In this document: positions 1 to 8,571 of the stretch, piece after piece
How the letters are laid out: each line of letters begins with the position of its first letter
How positions within the stretch are numbered: position 1 is the stretch's first letter
Assembly: GCA_947495055.1 (NCBI GenBank)
Contig: CANLXO010000005.1
Coordinates: 124,001 to 188,000, forward strand
Direction: 5' to 3'
Length of the DNA stretch: 64,000 nucleotides
Source of the DNA: an uncultured Psychrobacter sp.
GTDB taxonomy: Bacteria > Pseudomonadota > Gammaproteobacteria > Pseudomonadales > Moraxellaceae
Translations under genes and position numbers: made by a program
Notes under the pieces: generated by a model
What the model was told of the DNA's origin: nothing
What the model saw: the letters and a program-made list of their open reading frames with translations, nothing else
Databases searched by the model: none

Positions 1-494
1 TGTTAAACGATCTCAAAAAACAAGATTACGACAATATCATGGTCGTCTCACCTGACGTTGGCGGCGTAGTTCGTGCTCGCGCTATGGCCAAGCAATTGGG
101 CGATGCTGACCTCGCTATCATCGACAAGCGCCGCGCGCGCGCTAATGAGTCACAAGTGATGCACATTATCGGTGATGTCCGTGACCGTGATTGCGTTATC
201 GTCGATGACATGGTCGATACCGCAGGAACATTGTGCAAGGCTGCTGAAGCGCTCAAAGAAAATGGCGCGCGCCGCGTACTCGCTTATATCACTCACCCTG
301 TATTATCGGGTAAAGCGCTCAAAAACATCAGTGAATCAGAGCTTGATGAGATCGTCGTCACCGATACGATTCCGTTATCTGACGCCGCCAAAGCTTGTAC
401 CAAGATTCGTCAAGTGTCTATCGCTCCGATGCTCGCTGAGAGCTTGCGCCGTATCAATAACGAAGAGTCTATTAGTGCGATGTTTGATGCCTAA
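1..494 (+). CDS. prs: Ribose-phosphate pyrophosphokinase, C-terminal half (5' end outside window)
   Basis: PRPP synthase makes 5-phosphoribosyl-1-diphosphate from ribose-5-phosphate and ATP for purine, pyrimidine, His, Trp and NAD synthesis. The frame is open from the window edge (first full codon at 3), giving about 163 residues, roughly half of the usual ~315. The PRPP-binding loop is visible as [12 protein letters not shown], and upstream of it are the [13 protein letters not shown] segment and a basic KRRAR stretch typical of the family. The internal ATG at 39 is not a true start because the frame continues upstream with conserved sequence. A strong hairpin terminator follows, so prs is not read through efficiently into rplY. 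Identification is secure; only the start is missing. Confidence 0.96.
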   Translation, partial: LNDLKKQDYDNIMVVSPDVGGVVRARAMAKQLGDADLAIIDKRRARANESQVMHIIGDVRDRDCVIVDDMVDTAGTLCKAAEALKENGARRVLAYITHPVLSGKALKNISESELDEIVVTDTIPLSDAAKACTKIRQVSIAPMLAESLRRINNEESISAMFDA

Positions 495-550
495 TTGTTT
501 TGATTCATAATTCTCAATCCGTAACTTTCATCAATTGAGATATGATTGAA

Positions 551-593
551 TAAAAATAGCGTTAAGACCCTATGAGTCTTAGCGCTATTTTTA
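551..593 (+). terminator. Rho-independent terminator after prs
   Basis: A long hairpin (arms about 560-568 and 575-585, extended by A/T runs, one G-U pair) is followed by a T-rich run. It lies about 60 bases after the prs stop. Confidence 0.8.
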
Positions 594-642
594 TTTAAAA
601 GTGGTAAAAGGCATAAGCCTTTATTATTGCTACAAAACCACG

Positions 643-648
643 TATAAT
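643..648 (+). promoter_or_regulatory. Candidate -10 box (TATAAT) for rplY
   Basis: A perfect TATAAT sits about 165 bases upstream of the rplY start. The -35 at the expected distance (around 620-625) is weak. If used, it gives the L25 mRNA a leader of about 160 nt containing the hairpin at 742-777. Confidence 0.45.
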
Positions 649-741
649 GCGCGCCTGTATTCATCTTTAGCTGACGTCTGTTTTTTGGCGCTAGTAGCAT
701 GATTTATACTCTTTAAGCTTTACTTTATAAGTATCAATTAT

Positions 742-777
742 CTGGTGATAGACTGGTCGCAAGTCTTAGATCACTAG
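742..777 (+). promoter_or_regulatory. Long hairpin in the rplY (L25) leader
   Basis: Arms CTGGTGAT/ATCACTAG and AGACT/AGTCT pair around a 7-nt loop, with a 3-nt bulge and one G-U pair. The hairpin ends about 35 bases before the rplY start codon. Ribosomal-protein leaders, including L25 leaders in gammaproteobacteria, often bind their own protein. A role in autoregulation is inferred; I cannot match it to a covariance model. Confidence 0.4.
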
Positions 778-812
778 TAGATACTTCACATACACTCTAT
801 AGGATTAATTCC

Positions 813-1517
813 ATGGCTATTGATCATTTTGCAATTAACGCAGTTGACCGCTCTGCTGAGCAACAAGGTAAAGGTGCGAGCCGCCGCCTACGTAAGCAGA
901 ACCTAGTCCCTGCTATCATTTATGGTGGTGGTGCAGAACCAACCGCTATTTCAATCAAATTAAACGAGATGGTAAAGTCGCTTGAATACGAAGCGTTCTT
1001 TTCACAAATCTTGACCATCACTACAGACAAAGGCGATGAGCACCAAGTCGTTATTAAAGACTTGCAGCGCCATCCTGCCAAAGGCTTCCCAATGCATGCT
1101 GACTTTCAGCGCATTGTTAAGGGCCAGAAAATCAACATGAACATCCCAGTTCATTTCAGTGGTCGTGAAGACGCGCCAGGTACTGCTAATGGAGGTATCT
1201 TGTCTACGCTAGTGTCTGATGTCGAAATCATCGCACTACCATCACAGCTTCCTGAATATCTAGACGTTGATGTGTCAAGTATGGAGATTGGTGATCTATT
1301 CCGTCTATCAGATATCAACTTGCCAGAAGGCGTGGTTATCGCTGAGCTTGAATTAGAAGACGGTCACGACCGTACTATCGTCAACATGCAGCCACCAACA
1401 GTCGAAGAAGTTGACGAAGATGCTGACGAAGTTGATGCTGACGAAGTTCCTGCTACTGAGCAAGGCGGCGAAGGCGAAGAAGCGACTGACGACGATTCAG
1501 AGTCAGATAGCGAGTAA
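813..1517 (+). CDS. rplY: 50S ribosomal protein L25 (Ctc form)
   Basis: This 234-residue protein binds 5S rRNA in the large subunit. The first ~95 residues are the L25 domain (GKGASRRLRKQNLVPAIIYGGG near residue 20, HPAKGFPMHADFQRI near residue 90). They are followed by the TL5/Ctc C-terminal beta domain, so this is the long form rather than the ~94-residue E. coli type. The last ~35 residues form a highly acidic tail of Asp/Glu. It starts at an ATG with an AGGA-like site six to eight bases upstream. The neighbouring prs and pth match the usual prs-ctc-pth order. A terminator separates it from pth. Confidence 0.96.
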   Translation: MAIDHFAINAVDRSAEQQGKGASRRLRKQNLVPAIIYGGGAEPTAISIKLNEMVKSLEYEAFFSQILTITTDKGDEHQVVIKDLQRHPAKGFPMHADFQRIVKGQKINMNIPVHFSGREDAPGTANGGILSTLVSDVEIIALPSQLPEYLDVDVSSMEIGDLFRLSDINLPEGVVIAELELEDGHDRTIVNMQPPTVEEVDEDADEVDADEVPATEQGGEGEEATDDDSESDSE

Positions 1518-1580
1518 TAAGTTATGGGTTGCTACGGCGTTTTAGTCGCTTTGTAGCATTCAGACTTACGCCGTATACGC

Positions 1581-1610
1581 AGCAGGGGATAATCGTCTCC
1601 TGCTGTTTTT
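1581..1610 (+). terminator. Rho-independent terminator after rplY
   Basis: The hairpin arms AGCAGGGGA and TCTCCTGCT (one G-U pair) are followed by five T residues. It lies between the rplY stop and the pth start. Confidence 0.85.
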
Positions 1611-1677
1611 GTCAGTACATTTTGAAAAGCTAACAGCTATCTTTTCAAAATATATTTATAGCAAATATGAGTATTTT

Positions 1678-2259
1678 ATGGCCATTAAACTTATTGTGGG
1701 TTTGGGTAATCCGGGTGAGCAGTATATGTTCACCCGTCACAATGCTGGATTTTGGTTCGTGCATCATTTAGCGCAGCAATTTAATATCAGCTTGAGCCAT
1801 GACAAAAAATTCCACGGTATCACTGGACGCGGACAGATTCATGGACATGATGTGCGCCTGCTACTACCGCTGACTTTTATGAATAAGTCGGGGCAGTCAG
1901 TAGTGCCTATGGTCAACTTTTATAATATCGATAATCGTGAGCTGTTGATCGCTCATGACGAATTGGACATCCCAGCAGGCAGTATCAAGCTCAAAACGGA
2001 TGGCGGGCATGGCGGACACAATGGTTTGCGCGATATCACTCCACATATCGGTAACGACTTTCATCGTCTGCGTATCGGTATCGGTCACCCAGGTCATAAG
2101 TCAAAGGTCAGCGGTCATGTACTCTCAAAAGCGGCGCCTGATGAGCAGATTGCTATTGATAGCGCGTTGTCTGCCAGTTTTGAGGCATTGCCGTTGTTGT
2201 TAGCTGGCGATATCGAAAAGGCACGCTCCCAGATTAATAGCTTTAAATTACCTGAATAA
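1678..2259 (+). CDS. pth: Peptidyl-tRNA hydrolase
   Basis: Pth releases tRNA from peptidyl-tRNA that drops off the ribosome. The 193-residue protein begins MAIKLIVGLGNPG, the standard N-terminus, with the catalytic His in FTRHNAGFW and the conserved TFMNKSGQ, HDELD and GGHGGHNGLR segments. An upstream TTG at 1609 would add 23 residues, but those overlap the rplY terminator and match no family sequence, so the ATG at 1678 is preferred. Length is normal. The order rplY-pth is widely conserved. Confidence 0.95.
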   Translation: MAIKLIVGLGNPGEQYMFTRHNAGFWFVHHLAQQFNISLSHDKKFHGITGRGQIHGHDVRLLLPLTFMNKSGQSVVPMVNFYNIDNRELLIAHDELDIPAGSIKLKTDGGHGGHNGLRDITPHIGNDFHRLRIGIGHPGHKSKVSGHVLSKAAPDEQIAIDSALSASFEALPLLLAGDIEKARSQINSFKLPE

Positions 2260-2356
2260 AAGAGATGTAATAACGCGCCCTTTTAATTTAGTGGTCATAC
2301 CCCCATTAACCTCTTGAATTGATTCATTTAACACCCGTACAATAAGGAAGCAACCT

Positions 2357-2737
2357 ATGCTACTTAATATGCTCAAATGCAAACTACACCGTGCCCGCGT
2401 CACTCATGCAGAGCTTCATTACGAAGGTTCATGCGGTATTGATGGCGACTTGTTGGACCTCGCGGGTCTTCGCGAGAATGAGTCGATCGACATCTATAAC
2501 GTCACCAACGGCAAGCGCTTTCGCACTTATGCTATTCGCGCAGAAGCGGGCTCTGGTATCATCTCGCTAAACGGCGCCGCAGCACATATGGCAGATTTGG
2601 GTGATATCGTTATCATCTGTGCTTATGCGCATTTTGATGAAGTTGAAGCGTCAACCTATCAGCCAAAGCTGGTCTATTGCAATGAAGACAATACGGTTAA
2701 AGACACGGCGAACATAATTCCTGTACAAGTGGCTTAG
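2357..2737 (+). CDS. panD: Aspartate 1-decarboxylase precursor
   Basis: PanD makes beta-alanine from aspartate for pantothenate synthesis. It is a pyruvoyl enzyme made as a proenzyme that self-cleaves between Gly24 and Ser25. Here YEGSC places Gly24-Ser25 exactly at that position, and the N-terminus [16 protein letters not shown] is typical. The length of 126 residues is normal. A good ribosome site (AAGGA) precedes the ATG. panD stands alone here; the partner genes panB and panC are at 60.8-62.5 kb on the other strand, whereas in E. coli panD sits close to panBC. Confidence 0.96.
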   Translation: MLLNMLKCKLHRARVTHAELHYEGSCGIDGDLLDLAGLRENESIDIYNVTNGKRFRTYAIRAEAGSGIISLNGAAAHMADLGDIVIICAYAHFDEVEASTYQPKLVYCNEDNTVKDTANIIPVQVA

Positions 2738-2825
2738 TCTGATTCGTTGCTAGTCTGCTACTTGCAAAACTAGTGAGTCAGACATTTATTCTTACTGTAT
2801 TCGTAGTACGCATGCTAGTATTCGG

Positions 2826-2855
2826 GCTGAATCCAAATGGGTTCAGCTTTTTTTA
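2826..2855 (+). terminator. Rho-independent terminator after panD
   Basis: Arms GCTGAATCC and GGGTTCAGC (one G-U pair) are followed by seven T residues. It stands just before the exchanger gene at 2876. Confidence 0.85.
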
Positions 2856-2875
2856 TGTCTGTAGAGGTATGATTT

Positions 2876-3844
2876 ATGTGGCTAGCGATAACAGCGGTGA
2901 TTATTGGACTGGCGATCTTGGTCTGGAGTGCTGACGTTTTTATTGATGGCGCTGTGGTCTTAGCTAATAAATTAAACGTACCCAGTTTTTTGATTGGTGT
3001 GGTCATCTTAGGACTTGGCACCTCAGCACCTGAAATGGTCGTCTCAGTGCTCGCTGCTTTAGAAGGCAGCCCTGAGCTGGCACTGGGTAACGCTTATGGC
3101 TCCAATATCATCAATATCGCTTTGGTACTTGGCGCAACGGTACTTATTAGCCCTATTATCATACGTAAAAGCATTATCAATCGTGATATGCCGCTACTGC
3201 TACTCGTCACTGGCGTTGCGGCATGGCAGCTTAGCGATGGCGTCTTAAGTAATACTGACGGCATTGTGCTCATTGCTTTGTTGATAGCGGTATTAGGTAT
3301 CCAGATTGTACTGAGTTTGAAAGAGGGTAATCACGAACATGAAGACGACCCTGTATTAGATAGTGCTCAGGAAACCAGCGCTATTCGTGGTCTTGGCGCG
3401 CTGCTATTGGGCCTCTCGGTATTGATTTTAAGCTCCCGTGCGATCGTTTGGGGTGCAGTCGAGCTTGCTACGCTTTGGGGACTTAGTGAACTGATTATTG
3501 GCTTAACCATCGTCGCTGTGGGTACATCCTTGCCTGAGCTGGTTGCAAGCTTGTCTGCCGCGCGCAAAGGCGAGCATGATATGGCGCTTGGAAATATCAT
3601 CGGATCCAATATCTTTAACACTTTAGCTGTTGTGGGACTTGCCGCGCTCATCGCACCGATTAATATTAGCCCCGTTATATTATCACGTGATGTGTTAGTA
3701 ATGGGTGGTATCACGATGCTACTTTTTGTAATGTGCTTATTTGCTTTTATATCCAATCGTCAATTTGGTCGCGTCTCTGGTATGACGTTGATATTGACAT
3801 TTGTAGGTTATACGTTATGGCTATCGCAAAGTGTCGCTATATAA
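2876..3844 (+). CDS. Calcium/sodium antiporter (YrbG family)
   Basis: This inner-membrane cation exchanger of the Ca2+/cation antiporter superfamily has 322 residues and about ten hydrophobic segments. The two alpha repeats that form the ion sites are clear: GLGTSAPEMVVS followed by ALGNAYGSN in the first half, and AVGTSLPELVAS followed by ALGNIIGSN in the second. A hydrophilic, acidic loop (near residues 145-165) separates the halves. Family members exchange Na+ for Ca2+, but the true substrate cannot be read from sequence. A GAGG site precedes the ATG. It is probably a single-gene unit, with an oppositely oriented RDD gene downstream. Confidence 0.9.
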   Translation: MWLAITAVIIGLAILVWSADVFIDGAVVLANKLNVPSFLIGVVILGLGTSAPEMVVSVLAALEGSPELALGNAYGSNIINIALVLGATVLISPIIIRKSIINRDMPLLLLVTGVAAWQLSDGVLSNTDGIVLIALLIAVLGIQIVLSLKEGNHEHEDDPVLDSAQETSAIRGLGALLLGLSVLILSSRAIVWGAVELATLWGLSELIIGLTIVAVGTSLPELVASLSAARKGEHDMALGNIIGSNIFNTLAVVGLAALIAPINISPVILSRDVLVMGGITMLLFVMCLFAFISNRQFGRVSGMTLILTFVGYTLWLSQSVAI

Positions 3845-3866
3845 ATAAGCAAAAACAAGCCAGTGT

Positions 3867-4550
3867 TTATTCACTGTCTTTACGGTTGCGTAGCACACGC
3901 CATAAGCCTTCATTCTCTGTTCTTGGCATTTTAAGGGTAATGGTGTTTGAGATCATGTCTTGTACCGCAAGGCCACGACGATTGAACAGACAAAAGGCGT
4001 AATTAAACATCAAACCCAAAAACGCACTGGTCAGCATAACAGCGCGCGAGCCGCCGATTAGGCTACCGATAAGACCAAAGATAAGCGGCATGATACTTGC
4101 CGCTAAGATACGCTTAAATGCCTGTCCCCAGCTAAGCAGATGACCGGTGTCGTTAACGGTCTTTAACCGCCACGTCTGCATACCCAGCGTCTGACCACCG
4201 CGCCGCCAAAACAGTCCATAAAAAGCGACCAAGGTCAAAATAAAAGACGGCGTCATTACCGCATTTTGGTACCAAACGGGTAAGGTCTGCGCTTGATTGG
4301 ACTCCGTCCCTGTCTGCATAGTCGCAAGCGTTCCTATGACTGTCAGCGCCGTCCCTACCAAGAATAACAATGCCAGTATCAACATACCGTCATAGACGAT
4401 AGCGGCGATTCTAGTCGTTGGTTTAGCAATCGTCGGCTCATCGCTCTCATGCGCCAGCTTTGCAGCTACTTTTGGCTTTGCTTGCGTAGGTGATGATATT
4501 TTGCTTCTTGACTTGGTCTTGGCAGAGGACTTTTTGGAGGTTTTTGGCAT
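3867..4550 (-). CDS. RDD family membrane protein
   Basis: This 227-residue protein has a Lys/Ser-rich cytosolic N-terminus of about 45 residues, then an RDD domain with about four membrane segments. The family signatures visible are the first-helix pattern RIAAIVYDG, the Gly-rich GGQTLGMQTW stretch and a C-terminal RRGLAVQD. RDD proteins are of mostly unknown function; some have been linked to ion transport or stress. It converges on the exchanger gene with only 22 bases between them and no obvious terminator in that gap. Two tRNA genes lie upstream on the same strand. Confidence 0.85.
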   Translation of the reverse strand: MPKTSKKSSAKTKSRSKISSPTQAKPKVAAKLAHESDEPTIAKPTTRIAAIVYDGMLILALLFLVGTALTVIGTLATMQTGTESNQAQTLPVWYQNAVMTPSFILTLVAFYGLFWRRGGQTLGMQTWRLKTVNDTGHLLSWGQAFKRILAASIMPLIFGLIGSLIGGSRAVMLTSAFLGLMFNYAFCLFNRRGLAVQDMISNTITLKMPRTENEGLWRVLRNRKDSE

Positions 4551-4715
4551 GGCAGGCGCTCACAACAGGTAGGCAATAGGTCTATTGTACCGCAATTGCG
4601 CCTGTTATCATAAACGGATGACAAAACGAGCAGACATAAAAAAACCGCCAAATATCCAAAGATAGGCGATTGATTTAGAGTTCTCTGTAATGCTTTTAGA
4701 CATTAATGATGCAAA

Positions 4716-4792
4716 TGGTGCGCCCGGAGAGATTCGAACTCCCGACCCCTTAGTTCGTAGCCAAGTGCTCTATCCAACTGAGCTACGGGCGC
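4716..4792 (-). tRNA. tRNA-Arg (anticodon ACG)
   Basis: The minus strand folds as a standard cloverleaf: 7-bp acceptor GCGCCCG/CGGGCGC, a D-arm with GAGC, a 5-bp anticodon stem around loop CTACGAA (ACG at 34-36), and a T-arm containing GTTCGAATC. The 3' CCA is encoded. A34 is expected to be edited to inosine. Confidence 0.96.
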
Positions 4793-4946
4793 GTTTTGCA
4801 CATCATTTACTGAGCAGTGACATAGCACTTTTCCAGCAAATTAGGTTGGCTATTATATAGAGTACAAACTTAATGTCAATGCTTTTATCAGTTAAAATAA
4901 AAATTACTGTCAAAACACATCAAACTCTATATATCGCCGAATAAGA

Positions 4947-5036
4947 TGGCGGTGAAGGAGGGATTCGAACCCTCGATACGCGTTAACGTATGGTTCCTTA
5001 GCAGGGAACTGGTTTCAGCCACTCACCCACTTCACC
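4947..5036 (-). tRNA. tRNA-Ser (anticodon GCT)
   Basis: A type II tRNA on the minus strand with a long variable arm (ATACG...CGTAT). Its acceptor is GGTGAAG/CTTCACC, the anticodon loop CTGCTAA carries GCT, the T-arm has GTTCGAATC, and discriminator G plus CCA is encoded. It lies about 150 bases from tRNA-Arg on the same strand and may share a transcript. Confidence 0.96.
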
Positions 5037-5269
5037 GAAACGAGATAAGACATTTGTAAAAACAAACTTTTAGTAACAAATACAGTATCGTTGCTATCGA
5101 TACGTCCTAGTCGTGGGCGAGTATTATAACAAAGACATCGCCAATTGCAAGCCTTGTCATGCGTTTAATCTTGCTTTGATAGTTATTTAATAAAATGATG
5201 TCTGATCAGTTTCAGTTGTGGATTATTTATAAAGCCACTATTGATACTAGTCATTTACATTTTAGCCAT

Positions 5270-5298
5270 AAAAAACGCCCTACCTTAGCAGAGCGTTT
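5270..5298 (-). terminator. Rho-independent terminator after yggT
   Basis: On the minus strand a 10-bp stem (with G-U pairs) and TAAG loop is followed by six T residues. It lies about 35 bases after the yggT stop. Confidence 0.8.
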
Positions 5299-5331
5299 GA
5301 TTATGACGTATAAATTAACTTAAAGGATAGC

Positions 5332-5901
5332 TTAGCCTAACATCGGCATAAAGCTGGCGGCAAAACCACCGATAAAGATCTCAAGCAGATAAAAGGCAAG
5401 AAAGGCGACAATCGGTGAGAGATCTAGCATGCCTAAATTTGGGGTGATACGACGAAACGGCGCAAGGATAGGTTCTGCTAAGCGCATAATGATATTGACA
5501 ATAGGATGCACGGAACCTGTAAATACGACAATCCAGCTGACGATAATAGAGCCTATCACCAAATAGCGACACATACGCAAAAAGTCTAATACCAAACTGA
5601 TGGTACCCGTAAAAAATAGCGGTACAGGGGCGATGCCTTGCTGAGTCAAAGCCGCCTTGCCTGATATATCAATCAGGCGAATAAGCAGCATCAAAACAAT
5701 AGCTGCAATACTAATGCGACCTTGCGCTACGGTAGGAAAAATACGACCAAACACATCGACGATATGAGTGGCTCGATAAGCGGGCGCGATCATAGGGTCG
5801 CTGGCATCCATATCCGCAAACTGCAGCATAAAGCGTATAAACACCAGCAGCATGGCAAAGGTGGTGACCAGATCAAAAACTTGTAATAAGGCGTTATTCA
5901 T
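5332..5901 (-). CDS. YggT family membrane protein (two YGGT repeats)
   Basis: This 189-residue integral membrane protein has two copies of the YGGT unit. In the second half the pattern is SWIVVFTGSVHPIVNIIMRLAEPILAPFRRITPN split over the segment near residues 120-155, ending with LSPIVAFL. The first copy is more divergent (FIRFMLQFADMDASDP near residue 20). YggT proteins are linked to osmotic tolerance and division or placement of the envelope in various bacteria, but the molecular role is unsettled. It lies 62 bases downstream of proC, the standard pairing (proC-yggT), and closes the unit at the terminator. Confidence 0.9.
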   Translation of the reverse strand: MNNALLQVFDLVTTFAMLLVFIRFMLQFADMDASDPMIAPAYRATHIVDVFGRIFPTVAQGRISIAAIVLMLLIRLIDISGKAALTQQGIAPVPLFFTGTISLVLDFLRMCRYLVIGSIIVSWIVVFTGSVHPIVNIIMRLAEPILAPFRRITPNLGMLDLSPIVAFLAFYLLEIFIGGFAASFMPMLG

Positions 5902-5963
5902 GGAGCATTACTCAGTATCGATAGTTTTGCGTTAGCAAGTGCTAAGTTTAATTCAAAAAGCAT

Positions 5964-6797
5964 CTATTGACTCATCTCATCGCTTAGCGCTTCACTGCGC
6001 TGATAACACGCTTGCATAGCTTCAGCGATTCGACGTCCAATCTCATTGGCTTGCATCGATTCGATCGCCGCCTGCGTCGTACCATTTGGCGAGGTGACCT
6101 TGCGGCGTAGCTCACTCGGTGCGTCATCGCTATCCATGGCCATTTTAGACGCGCCTAGCATTGTTTGCATAGCGAGTGCGGAGGCTTGCTTGCGACTTAG
6201 CCCTAAATCGACTGCGCCGTCGATCATAGACTCAATAAAGTAAAAGACATAAGCAGGCGCTGATCCTGATACAGCGGTCACTGCATGCATATGCTCTTCG
6301 CTATCGACCCACATGACCAGCCCTGACGCCGCCATTACTGCCTCTGCCAGTTGCTTGTCATCATCATTTGTCGCAGCACTGGCATATAGACCAGTTGCGC
6401 CCATTTGAATCATAGCAGGAGTGTTCGGCATAGCGCGGACGATGTTGCTATAGCCGCCGAGCATCGCGGATAAAATATCCGTCGATAGACCCGCTGCCAC
6501 TGAAATGATGAGCTGCTTGTCGAGCACCTCTGTAAAAGCGCTGACCACCATTTTCATCACTTGCGGCTTGACCGCGAGTACGATGACATCTGCACTAATC
6601 ACAGCGGATGTGGCATCCTCAGTGGGATCTACCGTATTGATTCCTTTAGCCGTGAGCGTTTGACGTATCTCGCTACTAGGATCTGCAACTGTAACCAGCT
6701 CAGGATTAACGCCGCAGCCGATCAGACCACTGATCAAAGCCTGCGCCATATTACCACCACCGATAAAGCTTATCTTTTTATCATCTAATACTGACAT
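5964..6797 (-). CDS. proC: Pyrroline-5-carboxylate reductase
   Basis: ProC carries out the last step of proline synthesis, reducing pyrroline-5-carboxylate with NAD(P)H. The 277-residue protein has the Rossmann start ISFIGGGNMAQALI (residues 9-22), the conserved AVKPQVM and RAMPNTPA segments, and the C-terminal signature GSAPAYVFYFIE...SPNGTTQAAIE (written in two pieces, around residues 178-190 and 235-245). Length is normal. A ribosome site AAGGATAA precedes the ATG. yggT follows and tilS lies 139 bases upstream on the same strand. Confidence 0.96.
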   Translation of the reverse strand: MSVLDDKKISFIGGGNMAQALISGLIGCGVNPELVTVADPSSEIRQTLTAKGINTVDPTEDATSAVISADVIVLAVKPQVMKMVVSAFTEVLDKQLIISVAAGLSTDILSAMLGGYSNIVRAMPNTPAMIQMGATGLYASAATNDDDKQLAEAVMAASGLVMWVDSEEHMHAVTAVSGSAPAYVFYFIESMIDGAVDLGLSRKQASALAMQTMLGASKMAMDSDDAPSELRRKVTSPNGTTQAAIESMQANEIGRRIAEAMQACYQRSEALSDEMSQ

Positions 6798-6936
6798 AAT
6801 TTATCCTTTATAACGTCGCTAACGGCTACGCTTATAACCTTATTATAATTTTCATCAAACGCGCAGCAGTAGGGCATGCAAAATGACACTCAGTTTATCA
6901 TACTGCCATTCTTGGCGTTTGATAAATTAAAAACCC

Positions 6937-8445
6937 CTAGTCAACATGCAAACTACTTTTTAACCCTTGCGCTATGGCATTGAATGCTGGGTTGTCGTTG
7001 TCCAATATCCAAGTCTCAAACGGTGATATCAATGCCAGATGAATGATATGAGATTTGTTCTCGCTGTCAGGCAAGATTAGGCTCACTACTACCAAACTAT
7101 CGCGTAGCCATACAGGTATACCTAAGCTCTGATACAGCTTTTTGCCTGACTGCGCTCGACTGTTTAACGCAGTTTTTACCTTTTGCTGACGACCAAGCGG
7201 CGCAATGCTTAAAGCAATAGTATCACTCATATTTATAGGCGACTTATCAAGCACCACCTTTAATTGCCAATGGCACCTTTGATCTTGGCGTACCGTAATG
7301 AGTGTTGCTCTATGAGCAGTATGCAGCGGACAGGTTTGCGCAGGTATATCATTGTTGAGCCATGCAAGCCACTGATTGCTTAATCGATATAGCTTTTGAC
7401 GATAACGACGAATCGTATAAGCTCGCTGGCGTCCTTGCCAAAATAGCTGGGTCTGATGATCAAAATCGGTGCGCTTGGTTAAGTGAATAACGTCATCTAT
7501 AAGCTGCTTTGACGACGGTAGCGGCTCATCTAGTGCCAGCCAGTAGTGCATTAATTGACTCAGGCGAGCGCTTGGCAAGGCATTCAATGAGTCGATATCG
7601 ATAACGCGCTGCACAGGCGGCATTTGTAGTGGTGCAAAAGATGAGGCGGATACTTGTATAAGATCTTGCTTCGCTTGCGCATGAATAATGTCTTTGGCAT
7701 CCGCTAATAGCTGCGCGCTACGAGCAATATTCTCGGTTGCGTTAGCATTATAGTGTGTGAGCATAGGCAAGACATCACGGCGCAGACCACTACGTACATT
7801 ATCTCCGCTATAATTCGTAGGATCATCGATATAGGGCAACTCCATCCGCTTAGCATAGGCAGTGATATCACTGCGGCGCACGTTGAGCCAAGGTCGCCAT
7901 AACACATGTTGCCGCGCGCCTGTCTGTTGCAGGCGAAGGGGCATCATGCCTGCCAGTCCATTGACGCCTGCGCCTTGAATCAAGCGCATCAGTACCGTCT
8001 CAGCTTGATCATCGCTATGATGACCGAGGATCAGTACATCACCTTGATTGATATGCGCTAGCATGGCGGTATAACGGGCTTGGCGCGCAGCTTGCTCATC
8101 AGCACCGTCCACCTGAGCTTGCAAGATATAACACCGCATTTGCTGCGCGCGCGCCCAATTGGCTACGTGTATCGCCCACTGTGCGCTACCTGCTTGCAAG
8201 TTATGATCGACATGCAGTAGCTGCGGCAAAAACGGCAACTTGCCTTGTCTATAAAGCTGCACGCATGCAGCAGCTAACGCTAACGAATCACGGCCACCAC
8301 TACAGGCCAGCCAAATACGGCGACCGTGCAGGTGCTCATAGTGCTCAGCGGTACTGGCTAGTAGCGCCTGACTGAGCTTTTTATCTATTGGCAGAGTCGA
8401 TGACAGCGTTCTGATGGAATGACGACGGATAGCAGAGCTATTCAT
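6937..8445 (-). CDS. tilS: tRNA(Ile)-lysidine synthase
   Basis: TilS converts C34 of tRNA-Ile(CAU) to lysidine, so that it reads AUA and is charged with Ile. At 502 residues it is longer than the ~430 of E. coli. The PP-loop SGGRDS is at residues 49-54, followed by HVDHNLQ and LGHHSDDQAETVLMRL, all typical. The C-terminal tilS domain (with SLGIPVWLRDS near residue 455) is present but more divergent. It follows accA as in E. coli (accA-tilS neighbours), though a terminator hairpin separates them here, so it probably has its own promoter in the 126-base gap. Confidence 0.94.
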   Translation of the reverse strand: MNSSAIRRHSIRTLSSTLPIDKKLSQALLASTAEHYEHLHGRRIWLACSGGRDSLALAAACVQLYRQGKLPFLPQLLHVDHNLQAGSAQWAIHVANWARAQQMRCYILQAQVDGADEQAARQARYTAMLAHINQGDVLILGHHSDDQAETVLMRLIQGAGVNGLAGMMPLRLQQTGARQHVLWRPWLNVRRSDITAYAKRMELPYIDDPTNYSGDNVRSGLRRDVLPMLTHYNANATENIARSAQLLADAKDIIHAQAKQDLIQVSASSFAPLQMPPVQRVIDIDSLNALPSARLSQLMHYWLALDEPLPSSKQLIDDVIHLTKRTDFDHQTQLFWQGRQRAYTIRRYRQKLYRLSNQWLAWLNNDIPAQTCPLHTAHRATLITVRQDQRCHWQLKVVLDKSPINMSDTIALSIAPLGRQQKVKTALNSRAQSGKKLYQSLGIPVWLRDSLVVVSLILPDSENKSHIIHLALISPFETWILDNDNPAFNAIAQGLKSSLHVD

Positions 8446-8505
8446 AAAATAATCTTATTAAAATATGGTTTATTGATCTGCTTAACAATAATAAACCTTT
8501 AGATA

Positions 8506-8536
8506 TAAAAAAACGTGCCTTTATAGGGACACGTTT
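8506..8536 (-). terminator. Rho-independent terminator after accA
   Basis: On the minus strand the stem AAACGTG/CACGTTT, extended with a one-base bulge, is followed by seven T residues. It sits between the accA stop and tilS. Confidence 0.75.
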
Positions 8537-8571
8537 ATTTTAACAAAATACTAAAGAGTTAAATCGACCTT

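Noticed and set aside
1609..1677. Longer pth start at a TTG
   Set aside because: The extra residues overlap the rplY terminator and match no Pth sequence.
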